The notes below the pieces were generated by a model. That model had not been told where the DNA came from and made no database searches. It saw nothing but the letters and a program-made list of their open reading frames with translations. The translations under genes and the position numbers were made by a program. 35,545 bases of DNA, from positions 1 to 35,545 of the forward strand of contig CAZFXZ010000002.1 in NCBI GenBank assembly GCA_964523165.1. Reading direction: 5' to 3'. Shown in pieces: positions 15,269 through 23,769 of this stretch. Each line of letters opens with the position of its first letter. Within the stretch, counting starts at the first letter, position 1. The DNA comes from CAZFXZ01 sp964523165 (GTDB taxonomy: Bacteria; Patescibacteriota; Patescibacteriia; JACRDY01).

Positions 15269-16335
15269 ATTACCGACAACACTTGCTGAGCTAATTTAAT
15301 ATCCGAATCTTTGGTCAATAGGGCCTGACTGATATTACGGCTCAAAGTTTGTAATTCAACATTATTAGACAAAAGTTCAGCGACGGCTTGAGCCAAGGAT
15401 TGGGCGGTCAAATTTTTTTGATCCAACAAAGCCACGGCATTGCGACGGGCAAAATAATCAGCGTTCCTTTGTTGATGACTGTCAGGTAGCGGGATGATAA
15501 TAGCTGGTTTGGCCAAGGCTGAGAGTTCCGTCAAGACACCAAAGCCGGCTCGGCTAACGACCACCGTAGCGGCGGCCAAAACGTCGGCCAAATCGGTAGT
15601 TAACAATTCAAATGGCCAATAGTTACGAGCTGGCGGCGCGAGTAAATTGCCGCCACCTGTCGAATTAACAATCAAGGCTTTGCCGGTTAAAACCGGCAAA
15701 GCCGCTACCGTGGCCTGATTGATAGCCACCGCGCCCGTACCGCCACCCAATATCAAAACGACCGGCAGTTTTTCATTAATTTTAAATTTATCATAAAAGC
15801 GTTGTGGCTGACCTGATAAAATACTAGCTCGGACGGGATTGCCGACAACCACAGTTTTAGTTTGATTAAAATATTGTGCTGATTCTGACAAGGCTAAGGT
15901 AATCTTTTTGGCCAACGGAGCAATAATTTTATTGGCCAGACTCGGGACAACATCTTGCTGATGGATGATGATAGGTATACGCAAAACAAAAGCCGCCAAA
16001 TTGACAGGCACGGCCACAAAACCACCCGCCGACACCACGACTTGGGGCTTGTACTTGAGCAGATAATACAAACTTTGTATCACTCCCCAACTGACTTTAA
16101 ATGGATCAATGAAATTTCTGAGCGAAAAATAGCGTCGCCATTTACCACTAGTGATCGGTACGAAGTAAATTTTTTGCTCTTGGATCAATGAATATTCTGG
16201 ACCTTGTTTGGTACCAAACCACAAATATTGTTTATTGGCATCAAGATTGCGTAGTTGCTCGACGACTGCCAAAAGCGGCGTGACGGATCCCAACGTCCCT
16301 CCGCCGACCAAAGCTATGAGATTATTTTTCTTCAT
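15265..16335 (-). CDS. murG: MurG, lipid II-forming GlcNAc transferase
   Basis: Adds N-acetylglucosamine to lipid I at the inner face of the membrane. The 356-aa GT28-family protein has the N-terminal loop GGGTLGSVTPLLAV (about 11-24, a variant of the usual GGTGGH form), IIIHQQDVVPSLANK, the C-terminal ILGGGTGAVAINQ and VVSRAGFGVLTELSALAKPAIIIPLP, and HQQRNADYF. The variant first loop lacks the His seen in E. coli MurG. The ATG overlaps the ftsW stop by four bases; its own stop overlaps that of the convergent Clp-type gene. Confidence 0.92.
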   Translation of the reverse strand: MKKNNLIALVGGGTLGSVTPLLAVVEQLRNLDANKQYLWFGTKQGPEYSLIQEQKIYFVPITSGKWRRYFSLRNFIDPFKVSWGVIQSLYYLLKYKPQVVVSAGGFVAVPVNLAAFVLRIPIIIHQQDVVPSLANKIIAPLAKKITLALSESAQYFNQTKTVVVGNPVRASILSGQPQRFYDKFKINEKLPVVLILGGGTGAVAINQATVAALPVLTGKALIVNSTGGGNLLAPPARNYWPFELLTTDLADVLAAATVVVSRAGFGVLTELSALAKPAIIIPLPDSHQQRNADYFARRNAVALLDQKNLTAQSLAQAVAELLSNNVELQTLSRNISQALLTKDSDIKLAQQVLSVI

Positions 16336-17444
16336 GACGGTATTTTGGAGTATCGGCTAATATTTGTCAAAACCCCGACCGCCGCCAAACTCATGGTTAA
16401 AGCCGTGCCGCCAGCGCTAACAAACGGCAACGGCACACCGGTGATCGGCAACAAAGCCACCATGGCCGAAATATTGATAAAAGATTGAAAAATCAACCAA
16501 CTCACTATACCCACGACCAAAAGTTTAGCAAAACGATCAGGGGCCTGACGAGCTAATAAAATACAACGATGGGCAATGATCAGTAAAACCACGATCACCG
16601 CTGCCGAAAAAATAAAACCAATCTCTTCGGCGATGACGGCAAAAATTGAGTCGCCGGTCACTTCGGGCAAATAAGAAAATTTTTGTCGCGATTGGCCGAC
16701 ACCGACTCCCCACCAACCGCCGCTGCCAACGGCGATCAAAGCCTGATTGATATGATAGCTAATACCCAAAGGATCGCGTTCGGGATGCAAAAAGGCGGTA
16801 AAGCGCGCCAAACGATATGGCGCAATAAACACCAAAGCCACAAACAAACTAGCACCCAAACCACCCAACAAAGCTAAATGTTTTAGATGTCCACCGCTGA
16901 CGAAATAAACCACCACCGACATAACGGCAATAATCGAGAGCGTACCCAAATCCGGCTGCAATAACATCAAAAAAGAAATCAAACCCAAAGCGCTCAAAAA
17001 CGGCACAAAACCAGTCTGCCAATCTTTGATTTGATGTTCACCACGATCTGTCAACCAAGCGGCTAGATAAATTAAAAACGTCAGTTTGACAATCTCTGAG
17101 GGCTGGATAGAAAAGCCAAAAATGTTAATCCAACTGCGCGACGTACCGTAGTCGGCGGCCAAACCGGGGATAAAAACTAATGTCAACAAAACAATACTGC
17201 CAATCATCATCGGCCAGGCCAGTTTTTTTAGTTTTTGATAAGGATAATTAGCAAAGATAAAAAATAATGCCAAGCCGGGCAATAAACCTTTGATGATTTG
17301 CTGATTAAAAAAGTAATAACTGCTACCAAAACGTTGATACGAAATCGGCGCGGCCGCCGACGACAACATAGCCAAGCCAAATAACATTAAAAGTAAAATC
17401 AAAATCAGCAAAACATAATCTGGCTCGTGACGGAGGCGCGACAT
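16332..17444 (-). CDS. ftsW: FtsW, septal peptidoglycan polymerase
   Basis: SEDS-family glycosyltransferase of the divisome. The 370-aa protein has about ten membrane segments, the loop GTSRSWINIFGFSIQPSEIVK (about 99-119), HPERDPLGISYHINQALIAVGSGGWWGVGVG (about 222-252) and the C-terminal PITGVPLPFVSAGGTALT. Its location between murD and murG supports the FtsW assignment over RodA. It follows murD by two bases and overlaps murG by four. Confidence 0.93.
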   Translation of the reverse strand: MSRLRHEPDYVLLILILLLMLFGLAMLSSAAAPISYQRFGSSYYFFNQQIIKGLLPGLALFFIFANYPYQKLKKLAWPMMIGSIVLLTLVFIPGLAADYGTSRSWINIFGFSIQPSEIVKLTFLIYLAAWLTDRGEHQIKDWQTGFVPFLSALGLISFLMLLQPDLGTLSIIAVMSVVVYFVSGGHLKHLALLGGLGASLFVALVFIAPYRLARFTAFLHPERDPLGISYHINQALIAVGSGGWWGVGVGQSRQKFSYLPEVTGDSIFAVIAEEIGFIFSAAVIVVLLIIAHRCILLARQAPDRFAKLLVVGIVSWLIFQSFINISAMVALLPITGVPLPFVSAGGTALTMSLAAVGVLTNISRYSKIPS

Positions 17445-17446
17445 AA

Positions 17447-18847
17447 TTATGACAAATATTTCTTAACCGCCATTTTAAAGGCTGCCCCGCGCTGACGCGA
17501 GTTGACGAATTGAGCAAAGCTCGTAGCGGCTGGGGAAAACAAAACCACTTGACCGGGCTGAGCTATAATTCGAGTTTGACGCACGGCCGCTTGGACGTCA
17601 GCGACCTTAATCAACTGGCGATAGTTTTTTTGTTGCAACAATTTCTCCAATTTCAAACTGGCACTACCCGGCAATAACAAGACTTTGGCACAATATTTTA
17701 TGATTGGACCAAGCAATGTTTTGTAATCTAATTTTTTGTCAGCCCCACCGACGATCAAAATCACCGTCTCGTTACCCAAAGCTAGGGCCGCCAAACCGGC
17801 CGCAGTTGCTTCGGGCGTGGTCGCAGCCGTGTCGTTGTAATAAGCAATATTATTTTTTTGTTTGACCAACTCGAGACGGCCCGGCACACCAGCAAAATTT
17901 TTGACCGCTTGACGAATGGCCGTCACCGGCAAACCATAGGCCAAAGCCGTCGTGACAGCCGCCAAGACATTAGCCAAATTGTGTTGGCCGGGTAAAATAA
18001 TATCTGTGATTTTTAAAATCTTTTTTTCTTGGCCATTATAACGATAGATGATCTGGCCACCGGCCACAAAACAACCGTTTTCTTGAGGAAATTTTTTGGT
18101 CGAAAACCAAAAACGCTGGGCTGAAACTTTGGCCCCGATTTTTTTGGTCGTCGGATTGTCGCGGTTGACAACAGCTATGTCACCGGGCGATTGAAAATTA
18201 AAAATCACTTCTTTGGCCGCTTGATAGTTGGCTAAGGTTTTGTGGCGATCCAAATGATCAGCATAAATATTAGTCAACACTGCCACGTGAGGACTCAGTT
18301 TTTGCTTAGCCAAACCTTGGAGTTGCCAACTTGATAATTCCAAAATTATTTCCTCAAATTTATTAGCCGAGGGCAAAAAAGCCAAAGGTGATTTGCCGAC
18401 ATTACCCCCCACGGCCGAACGTCGGCCGGCTTGTTTAAAAATTTGTCCGAGCAAAGTTGTGGTCGTGGTTTTGCCTCGCGTACCTGTCACGCCAATAATC
18501 GGTTTGGGACATTGCCAAAAAAATAATGCTATGTCGGTTTGGATCGGCCGGCCGGCTTTTTGAGCGGCTTGTAAATAAGGCGAATTATCGGCCACGGCTG
18601 GATTTTTTATCACCAGATCTGTTTTTTGAAAATCCGTCACACGATGCCGACCCAAAATAAACTTAACCGGCAAACCTTGTAATTGGTGTAAAGCCGGGGC
18701 TAAAATTTTTTTAGAATTTAGGTCGGTGACAGTCACGATCGCTCGATTTTTTACCAACCATTTGACCACCTCGACTCCCCCGCCCTGCAAGCCCAGCCCC
18801 ATGACTAAAACTTTTTTACCGGCTATGTCGAACTGTAAATGCTTCAT
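17447..18847 (-). CDS. murD: MurD, UDP-MurNAc-L-Ala D-Glu ligase
   Basis: Cytoplasmic ATP-dependent Mur ligase adding D-glutamate. The 466-aa protein has a Rossmann-like N-terminal domain (MGLGLQGGGVEVVKWL), the ATP loop GVTGTRGKTTTTTLLGQ (about 119-135), the central motif LELSSWQLQGL, HLDRH with IYADHLDRHKTL, and the C-terminal YYNDTAATTPEATAAGL. Its ATG overlaps the mraY stop by four bases. Confidence 0.93.
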   Translation of the reverse strand: MKHLQFDIAGKKVLVMGLGLQGGGVEVVKWLVKNRAIVTVTDLNSKKILAPALHQLQGLPVKFILGRHRVTDFQKTDLVIKNPAVADNSPYLQAAQKAGRPIQTDIALFFWQCPKPIIGVTGTRGKTTTTTLLGQIFKQAGRRSAVGGNVGKSPLAFLPSANKFEEIILELSSWQLQGLAKQKLSPHVAVLTNIYADHLDRHKTLANYQAAKEVIFNFQSPGDIAVVNRDNPTTKKIGAKVSAQRFWFSTKKFPQENGCFVAGGQIIYRYNGQEKKILKITDIILPGQHNLANVLAAVTTALAYGLPVTAIRQAVKNFAGVPGRLELVKQKNNIAYYNDTAATTPEATAAGLAALALGNETVILIVGGADKKLDYKTLLGPIIKYCAKVLLLPGSASLKLEKLLQQKNYRQLIKVADVQAAVRQTRIIAQPGQVVLFSPAATSFAQFVNSRQRGAAFKMAVKKYLS

Positions 18848-19923
18848 GACAGCAAAGCAAAATATTTATCGATCAAAAACACGATCAAACCCAAACCGCT
18901 ACACACTCCCGAAATCAACCAAAAGCGCATCGTAACTTTGTAGGGCGGCCAACCCTTAGCTTCAAAATGATGATGGATCGGCGAGATCAAAAACACCTTG
19001 CGATGCCAAAATCTCTTGGCCAACAGTTGAATAACATTAGAAGCTATTTCGGCAATCAAGACAAAAGCGATAAGGGGAAAAATAAAAACTGTGTCAGTCA
19101 AAAAAACCATGACGGCTAAAGTCGTAGTCAAACCCAAAGCGCCAGTTTCGGACAAATAAAATCTGGCCGGTGGGATGTTGTACCACAAAAAAGCCGTCAG
19201 CGTCCCAACAATGGCTGCGGCAAAAATCGCCAAATCATATTGACCTTGGATAAAAGCAATAACAGCGTAACTGGCAAAAATAGTGCTAAAAACTCCGCCG
19301 GCTAAACCATCTAAACCATCAATGATACTGCCAGAAAAACTGACCAACATCACGCCGACAAACAACGGTACATACCACAAGCCCAAGATTAATTCCCCCC
19401 AAAACGGTAAATGAATGGTATCCCAACCTAATTTGCCAAAAAACCACCAAGCGCCGACCAAACCAATGATGGCCACAGCCACGGCCCGATGGCGAAAACG
19501 TATCCCACCACCTTTTTTGGTGTCACCATAGTTTTTTATCACTAGCAAATCATCAAACAAGCCCAAAAGTGAAGCGGCGATAAGCGTAAAAATCGGAATC
19601 CAGGTTTGAGACCGAGAAATAAAGTTTAATTCTTCAACAATTTCTACATCAAACAAAAAATCTAAAAACCAAAAGACCAGCGCCAAGCCGCCGACTGTGA
19701 CCCAGATCAACAATCCACCCAAACGTGGCGTACTGGTTTCACGATCTTTATGTAAAGCATTAAACAAGGGCGTGCCGGTGCCATCAGGGGCCACCGTCCG
19801 AGCTGATTTTTTCCAACACTTATGTCGATACAAAAAATGCGTCAGGAGCGGAGCCCAAAAAAACGCCACAAAAAAAGCGGCGGTCGGTACAATAGCCAAA
19901 GCGATGATAGTCGTCAGGGTCAT
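18844..19923 (-). CDS. mraY: MraY, phospho-MurNAc-pentapeptide translocase
   Basis: Makes lipid I from UDP-MurNAc-pentapeptide and undecaprenyl phosphate. The 359-aa protein has about ten membrane segments. It contains TPRLGGLLIW (about 64-73), LLGLFDDLLVI (about 112-122, the catalytic Asp pair), SIIDGLDGLAGG (about 200-211) and the diagnostic PIHHHFEAKGWPP (about 317-329). An N-terminal stretch of about 60 residues is somewhat longer than in E. coli. It overlaps both neighbours by four bases. Confidence 0.94.
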   Translation of the reverse strand: MTLTTIIALAIVPTAAFFVAFFWAPLLTHFLYRHKCWKKSARTVAPDGTGTPLFNALHKDRETSTPRLGGLLIWVTVGGLALVFWFLDFLFDVEIVEELNFISRSQTWIPIFTLIAASLLGLFDDLLVIKNYGDTKKGGGIRFRHRAVAVAIIGLVGAWWFFGKLGWDTIHLPFWGELILGLWYVPLFVGVMLVSFSGSIIDGLDGLAGGVFSTIFASYAVIAFIQGQYDLAIFAAAIVGTLTAFLWYNIPPARFYLSETGALGLTTTLAVMVFLTDTVFIFPLIAFVLIAEIASNVIQLLAKRFWHRKVFLISPIHHHFEAKGWPPYKVTMRFWLISGVCSGLGLIVFLIDKYFALLS

Positions 19924-20318
19924 AAAATTTGATTCATAATAATAACAGCCAAGCCGGACAACAACAGTAATATTTCCAAAACCGTCGTCACGCCAATCAG
20001 TAAAATGCTGACAAAGCGATAATTAATATAAAAGAAAAAGGCCAAGAATCCATTGATTAAAAAAAGGAACGATCCGACAATCGGCAAAACATACAAACGC
20101 GGCCAAGTATCAATCAAGTTGATGCCAAAATAAACATCATAATGCAAGATGACGGTTTGGTCGGGACGACCGATGATCAAAGCCAAGCCCACATAAACTG
20201 CGACGTTGGCGGCTAAACCCAGCAAACCCCAGAGGACAAGATTGCGATCTTGGACTAAAATCGTCCGCGTCCTTTGCCAAATATTGGCCAAACCAACATT
20301 GATTCTTTCGATCAACAT
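19920..20318 (-). CDS. Three-helix membrane protein heading the mur operon
   Basis: A 132-aa protein I do not recognise. Three hydrophobic segments are visible (about 31-50, 76-98 and 105-130); the loop between the first and second contains HYDVYFGINLIDTWPR. Its stop overlaps the mraY start as ATGA, so it is the first gene of the mraY-murD-ftsW-murG operon. A role linked to lipid-carrier or wall synthesis is suggested only by position. Confidence 0.65.
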   Translation of the reverse strand: MLIERINVGLANIWQRTRTILVQDRNLVLWGLLGLAANVAVYVGLALIIGRPDQTVILHYDVYFGINLIDTWPRLYVLPIVGSFLFLINGFLAFFFYINYRFVSILLIGVTTVLEILLLLSGLAVIIMNQIL

Positions 20319-20330
20319 AAATGTTTTAGT

Positions 20331-20336
20331 AGTATA
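20331..20336 (-). promoter_or_regulatory. Likely -10 of the mur operon
   Basis: TATACT on the minus strand (20336-20331) with a weak TTGCTT 17 bases upstream. The expected start near 20324 is about six bases before the ATG at 20318. Confidence 0.45.
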
Positions 20337-20365
20337 GCAAAACCAATCCAGCCAAGCAAAAAAAT

Positions 20366-21544
20366 TTAACTGCGAGCTTTAGTCACAATTTTTTCAAAAA
20401 TCTTTATTGTCTGATCAATCTCTTGATTGGTGGTTGGTCGACCCAAAGTCAAACGCAAACTGCCCCTGATCCGATCTTGGTCATAACCGAGGGCCGTCAA
20501 AACGTGTGAAGGCTCGACGCTACCCGTGGCACAAGCTGAACCAACCGAGACGGCTAGACCAGCCAAATCAAGCATGACGGCCAAACTTTCCCCCGACAAA
20601 CCAGCCAGAGAAATATTTAAATTATTAGGTAAACGTTGCTCGGCTGAACCGTTTAAAACCAAGCCACTAATATTTTTTTGCAATCCTTGCCAGAGAGTCT
20701 GACGTTGAGCCAAAACTTTTTTTGTCCAATCATCTTTTTCAGTCAAAAGTATTTCGACCGCCCGACCCAAACCGACAATACCGGCGACATTTAAACTGCC
20801 CGATCGTAAACCATATTCTTGACCCCCGCCGGTCTGTGCTGGCAGCAAAGATAGCTGCCGATTGACATACAGCACGCCCACACCTTTTGGGCCATAAATT
20901 TTATGAGCGCTAAACGACAAAGCCTGAACATGCAAATGTTTGACGTCAACATTAAGATAATTAAAACCCTGCACGGCGTCAGTATGAAAAATAATGGCTG
21001 GTAATTTTTGGATTAAACGCTGTTGATTGATTTTTTCCAAAGCCTTGCCGATTTCTCTAATAGGTTGGATGGCTCCGATTTCATTATTAGCCAACATTAT
21101 ACTAATCACCACGGTTTGCGGTTTAATAGCCGCGATAACCTCTTCAACATTGATTAAGCCTTGGTCATTGACCGGCACATAAGTCACACTAGCTCGACCA
21201 AACTTTTCCAACTCGGCACAAGTGGCCAAAATCGATGGGTGCTCAATAGTCGAAGTAATAATATGAGCTTGATCATGTTTAGCGACTAGACCACGGAGTA
21301 ATAGATTATTACTCTCGGTTGCTCCTGAAGTGAAAATAACTTCTTGCGCTCGGCAATTTAAAATTTTAGCCACGGCGTCTCGGGCGCCATCAACGGCTTG
21401 AGCCGCTGCTTGACCAAAACCATGAAAAGATGAGGCATTGCCAAAAGCATTGGACCAATACGGTTGCATAGCCAAAACCACTCGCTCATCAACCGGCGTG
21501 GTAGCGGCATAATCAAGATAAATTTTTTGTTGTTTATCAGTCAT
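20366..21544 (-). CDS. Cysteine desulfurase (IscS/NifS family)
   Basis: PLP enzyme that takes sulfur from cysteine, for tRNA thiolation or iron-sulfur clusters. The 392-aa protein has TPVDERVVLAM near the N-terminus, TSGATESNNLLLRG (about 72-85), the PLP lysine in SFSAHKIYGPKGVG (about 209-222), GGGQEYGLRSGSLNVAG, and the catalytic Cys in VGSACATGSVEPSHVL (about 336-351). No iscU, sufU or mnmA is nearby, so the acceptor is not known from context. An inverted repeat at 21553-21576 lies just before the start. Confidence 0.93.
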   Translation of the reverse strand: MTDKQQKIYLDYAATTPVDERVVLAMQPYWSNAFGNASSFHGFGQAAAQAVDGARDAVAKILNCRAQEVIFTSGATESNNLLLRGLVAKHDQAHIITSTIEHPSILATCAELEKFGRASVTYVPVNDQGLINVEEVIAAIKPQTVVISIMLANNEIGAIQPIREIGKALEKINQQRLIQKLPAIIFHTDAVQGFNYLNVDVKHLHVQALSFSAHKIYGPKGVGVLYVNRQLSLLPAQTGGGQEYGLRSGSLNVAGIVGLGRAVEILLTEKDDWTKKVLAQRQTLWQGLQKNISGLVLNGSAEQRLPNNLNISLAGLSGESLAVMLDLAGLAVSVGSACATGSVEPSHVLTALGYDQDRIRGSLRLTLGRPTTNQEIDQTIKIFEKIVTKARS

Positions 21545-21552
21545 AATAATTA

Positions 21553-21576
21553 AAGCCCACCATAATTGGCAGGCTT
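21553..21576 (-). terminator. Hairpin before the cysteine desulfurase gene
   Basis: Ten-pair stem (two G-U) between 21553-21562 and 21567-21576 with a four-base loop, followed on the minus strand by TTAATTATT. It could terminate the upstream small-protein transcript or attenuate the desulfurase gene. Confidence 0.4.
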
Positions 21577-21614
21577 AAACAATACGACTATAATAGGCTT
21601 TTTAAGAGGCCGAG

Positions 21615-21872
21615 TCAAGATTTACGACCTTTGACCACGCCGATGATTTTATTTTTCACTTCGGCCATAAAACGCTGGATGACGATCGTCCGATAAGCAA
21701 AGTAAAAACTTACTAGTGACAAAACCATAAGCAAGAAGGCGAGCAAGATGACCGCGGCAAAAGGATAAAAAATTATCAAAACGGCAAAGACAAAAAGTAT
21801 CAACCCCTGCAGGATAAAAAAGCCGGTCAGGTGCGCCAACGAAGCGTGAAGATGACGATAAAGTTCTTGCAT
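21615..21872 (-). CDS. Small two-helix membrane protein, function unknown
   Basis: An 85-aa protein with two long hydrophobic segments (about 16-36 and 38-62) and a basic C-terminal tail (RFMAEVKNKIIGVVKGRKS). No named family recognised. A good promoter lies within the 3' end of the upstream lipoprotein gene. Confidence 0.65.
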   Translation of the reverse strand: MQELYRHLHASLAHLTGFFILQGLILFVFAVLIIFYPFAAVILLAFLLMVLSLVSFYFAYRTIVIQRFMAEVKNKIIGVVKGRKS

Positions 21873-21904
21873 AAAAATATTTTTATTTTTTATTTAACGT
21901 TAAT

Positions 21905-21933
21905 ATTGTAACATTATTATTGCCGACCGACAA
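21905..21933 (-). promoter_or_regulatory. Promoter of the small two-helix protein gene
   Basis: -35 TTGTCG at 21933-21928, 17-base spacer, -10 TACAAT at 21910-21905. It sits across the end of the lipoprotein gene and gives a leader of about 26 bases. Confidence 0.5.
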
Positions 21934-22690
21934 TTAGCATCAAGCGCTGGCCATTGTAAATATCACCACCGTTCCAATCTCTGGTCGCATTAATCAATAC
22001 ATCATAGGGATATTTATAATTTTTACCCAAACGCGTACCCGGATCGTTGGTGATAAATTCGTTGCGATCATAGCCCTTAACAACCAGCATGTGATAAAGC
22101 GGCCCGGGGGCCGTAAAATTGGGATTGTTAATTTCTCGACCCAGTAACGGTAAAATTATCAAATTGCCTTTTAACAACTCGGCTTTTATTTTTTCAATCG
22201 TCACCTCGGCGCTAACTTGCGCTGACAGGCCATAATATTCCCGAGCCATGATAGCTACCGACTCTGTATCGACAGATAAATTTTGACCAAATCTGTCGAG
22301 CTCCCAAGGCTCAACTTTATCTAATTCTTCTTTCATAATTGTTTCATCGAGTGGTTGTCCGGCAAAAAATTTACTGGCCATAATCAATGAAGCTTCTTCA
22401 CAACCATCTTGGTAAAAATCATTTTCCCATTGACCAAACGGCGCCTGCCGGCCAAAATCCATATTTTGATCAAAAGTCTTGGGCTGCTCTTGAACGACGG
22501 CCGGGGGCGTAGCTACTGGTTGATCAACGACCGGCTGATCAACGACTGGCGTTTGGGCTTCTAATGGCTCAACAGCCGTGGGATTTTGCTGATCGGTCAA
22601 TAAAATAGGACTAACATCTTCTGGTAGTTGCACAGTGCAACCACTTAAGATCAATAAGCTAAAAAATAAGCCCAAAAATTGTTTTTTCAT
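21917..22690 (-). CDS. Lipoprotein with C39-like peptidase domain
   Basis: Exported lipoprotein of 257 aa. A signal peptide with lipobox LILSGC puts the acylated Cys at residue 18. A Pro/Val/Gln-rich linker (about 20-75) contains two VVDQPV repeats. The C-terminal domain (about 80-255) is of the C39-like papain-fold type: a candidate catalytic Cys97 in DGCEEASLIMA, His200 in YHMLVVKGYD, and Asn215/Asp216 in ITNDPGTR. A secreted cysteine peptidase is likely; the substrate is unknown. It has no ABC transporter neighbour, so a bacteriocin-processing role is unlikely. Its promoter is divergent from, and overlaps, that of rpmA. Confidence 0.8.
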   Translation of the reverse strand: MKKQFLGLFFSLLILSGCTVQLPEDVSPILLTDQQNPTAVEPLEAQTPVVDQPVVDQPVATPPAVVQEQPKTFDQNMDFGRQAPFGQWENDFYQDGCEEASLIMASKFFAGQPLDETIMKEELDKVEPWELDRFGQNLSVDTESVAIMAREYYGLSAQVSAEVTIEKIKAELLKGNLIILPLLGREINNPNFTAPGPLYHMLVVKGYDRNEFITNDPGTRLGKNYKYPYDVLINATRDWNGGDIYNGQRLMLIVGRQ

Positions 22691-22696
22691 ACCTCT

Positions 22697-22726
22697 AGTA
22701 TAGGCTAAAAGGCCTCATCTTGACAA
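22697..22726 (-). promoter_or_regulatory. Promoter of the C39-like lipoprotein gene (leaderless)
   Basis: -35 TTGTCA at 22726-22721, 18-base spacer, -10 TATACT at 22702-22697. The expected start falls on the A of the ATG at 22690. It shares its -35 bases with the divergent rpmA promoter. Confidence 0.55.
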
Positions 22727-22748
22727 TCGTCAAAACATTAGTTAAAAT
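22720..22748 (+). promoter_or_regulatory. Promoter of rpmA
   Basis: -35 TTGACA at 22720-22725, 17-base spacer, -10 TAAAAT at 22743-22748. The leader is about 28 bases, without a Shine-Dalgarno sequence. Confidence 0.65.
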
Positions 22749-22782
22749 CAAGCCACTGTTTTGTAATTAGCTTAATAAACCT

Positions 22783-23064
22783 ATGTCACATAAGAAAGCC
22801 GGCGGATCTACCTCGCTGGGGCGAGATTCCGTCGCCAAACGTCTAGGTGTCAAACTCTTTTCCGGGCAAGTCGCCAAAACCGGCTCAATTTTGGTGCGTC
22901 AACGCGGTAGCGCCGTACGCCCCGGACAAAACGTCTTAAAAGGTGGCGACGACACTTTATTTGCCAGCACGGCCGGTATTGTTTCTTACGCCAAAAAGAA
23001 AGTCCGACTCTTCAATGGCAAACTGGCCGAAAGAAAATTTGTCTCCGTCAGTCCCAAAAAGTAA
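22783..23064 (+). CDS. rpmA: 50S ribosomal protein L27
   Basis: Large-subunit protein near the peptidyl transferase centre. The 93-aa protein begins MSHKKAGGSTSLGRDS, so the conserved basic tail starts directly after Met with no cleavable Firmicute-type extension. RLGVKLFSGQ, ILVRQRG and GDDTLFA follow the family. It is a lone plus-strand gene: rplU is not adjacent, as it usually is elsewhere. A bidirectional terminator follows. Confidence 0.96.
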   Translation: MSHKKAGGSTSLGRDSVAKRLGVKLFSGQVAKTGSILVRQRGSAVRPGQNVLKGGDDTLFASTAGIVSYAKKKVRLFNGKLAERKFVSVSPKK

Positions 23065-23070
23065 ATTATC

Positions 23071-23106
23071 AAAAAAATAACCGGTCACTAGACTGGTTAT
23101 TTTTTT
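23071..23106. terminator. Bidirectional terminator, rpmA and FkbM gene
   Basis: A 16-pair stem (one G-T pair) with loop ACTA between 23071-23086 and 23091-23106, with A- and T-tracts on either side so it works on both strands. The stop codon of the FkbM-type gene lies inside it. Confidence 0.8.
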
Positions 23107-23768
23107 GTGGCCAACAGCAGACCCATGGTTTTATCAAATTGACTGGGGAAATTTTGTAAACCGTAGCCGTGCAGGGCAATAGCCTTGGCCAGCCGTTGAT
23201 ATGACACGCCGGCTGATTCATGATACTCGATAATCAGATTTTTTATTTTGGGCCAATCGTCATCAGTCAGACTGGCGATGATTTCACCTTCGGCGCCTTC
23301 AACATCTAGCTTCAACAAATCGACGGCGGTTAATTTGGTTTTGGCATACAAATCACTAAAAGAATACGTCTTGACGGTTATTCCCCTTTCATCTTCATTA
23401 ATCGCCAAACGATGATTGTGACTATCGGCGGAAATAATAAGTTGGCGTTGGCCGCTAACCGCCGCTAGGGCCCCAGCAATCACTTTAACCCCCACGACAC
23501 TATTTTGTTTAAGCTGTTGATGTAGCAATTCTAAATTGTCAGTCTGTGGTTCAACGGCGACAATCGGCACAATCGGATTTAAACAGCGAGCGTAAAGCGT
23601 AAAAAAACCGGCATGAGCGCCAATGTCCAAAATCGCTTGACGACTAGCTCTGATAATCGGCTCGACACAACGATATTCGCGGTAACGAAAAATTTCGCCG
23701 ACCACGCTGCGATCAGCCTCATCGCGACAAGTAACGTCCAAAGACAGACCGTTACAAATCACCCTCAC
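23097..23768 (-). CDS. FkbM-family SAM-dependent methyltransferase
   Basis: The 223-aa protein has the SAM-binding motif ILDIGAHAGFFTLYA (about 46-60), the acidic loop AVEPQTDNLELL and the family signature DLLKLDVEGAEGEII (about 149-163), with IEYHES near the end. FkbM members methylate sugars, lipids or peptides; the substrate here is unknown. The start taken is GTG at 23768, one base after the pyrG stop. The GGAGG before it is part of the pyrG C-terminal codons, so it may be chance. Confidence 0.85.
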   Translation of the reverse strand: MRVICNGLSLDVTCRDEADRSVVGEIFRYREYRCVEPIIRASRQAILDIGAHAGFFTLYARCLNPIVPIVAVEPQTDNLELLHQQLKQNSVVGVKVIAGALAAVSGQRQLIISADSHNHRLAINEDERGITVKTYSFSDLYAKTKLTAVDLLKLDVEGAEGEIIASLTDDDWPKIKNLIIEYHESAGVSYQRLAKAIALHGYGLQNFPSQFDKTMGLLLATKK

Positions 23769-23769
23769 A

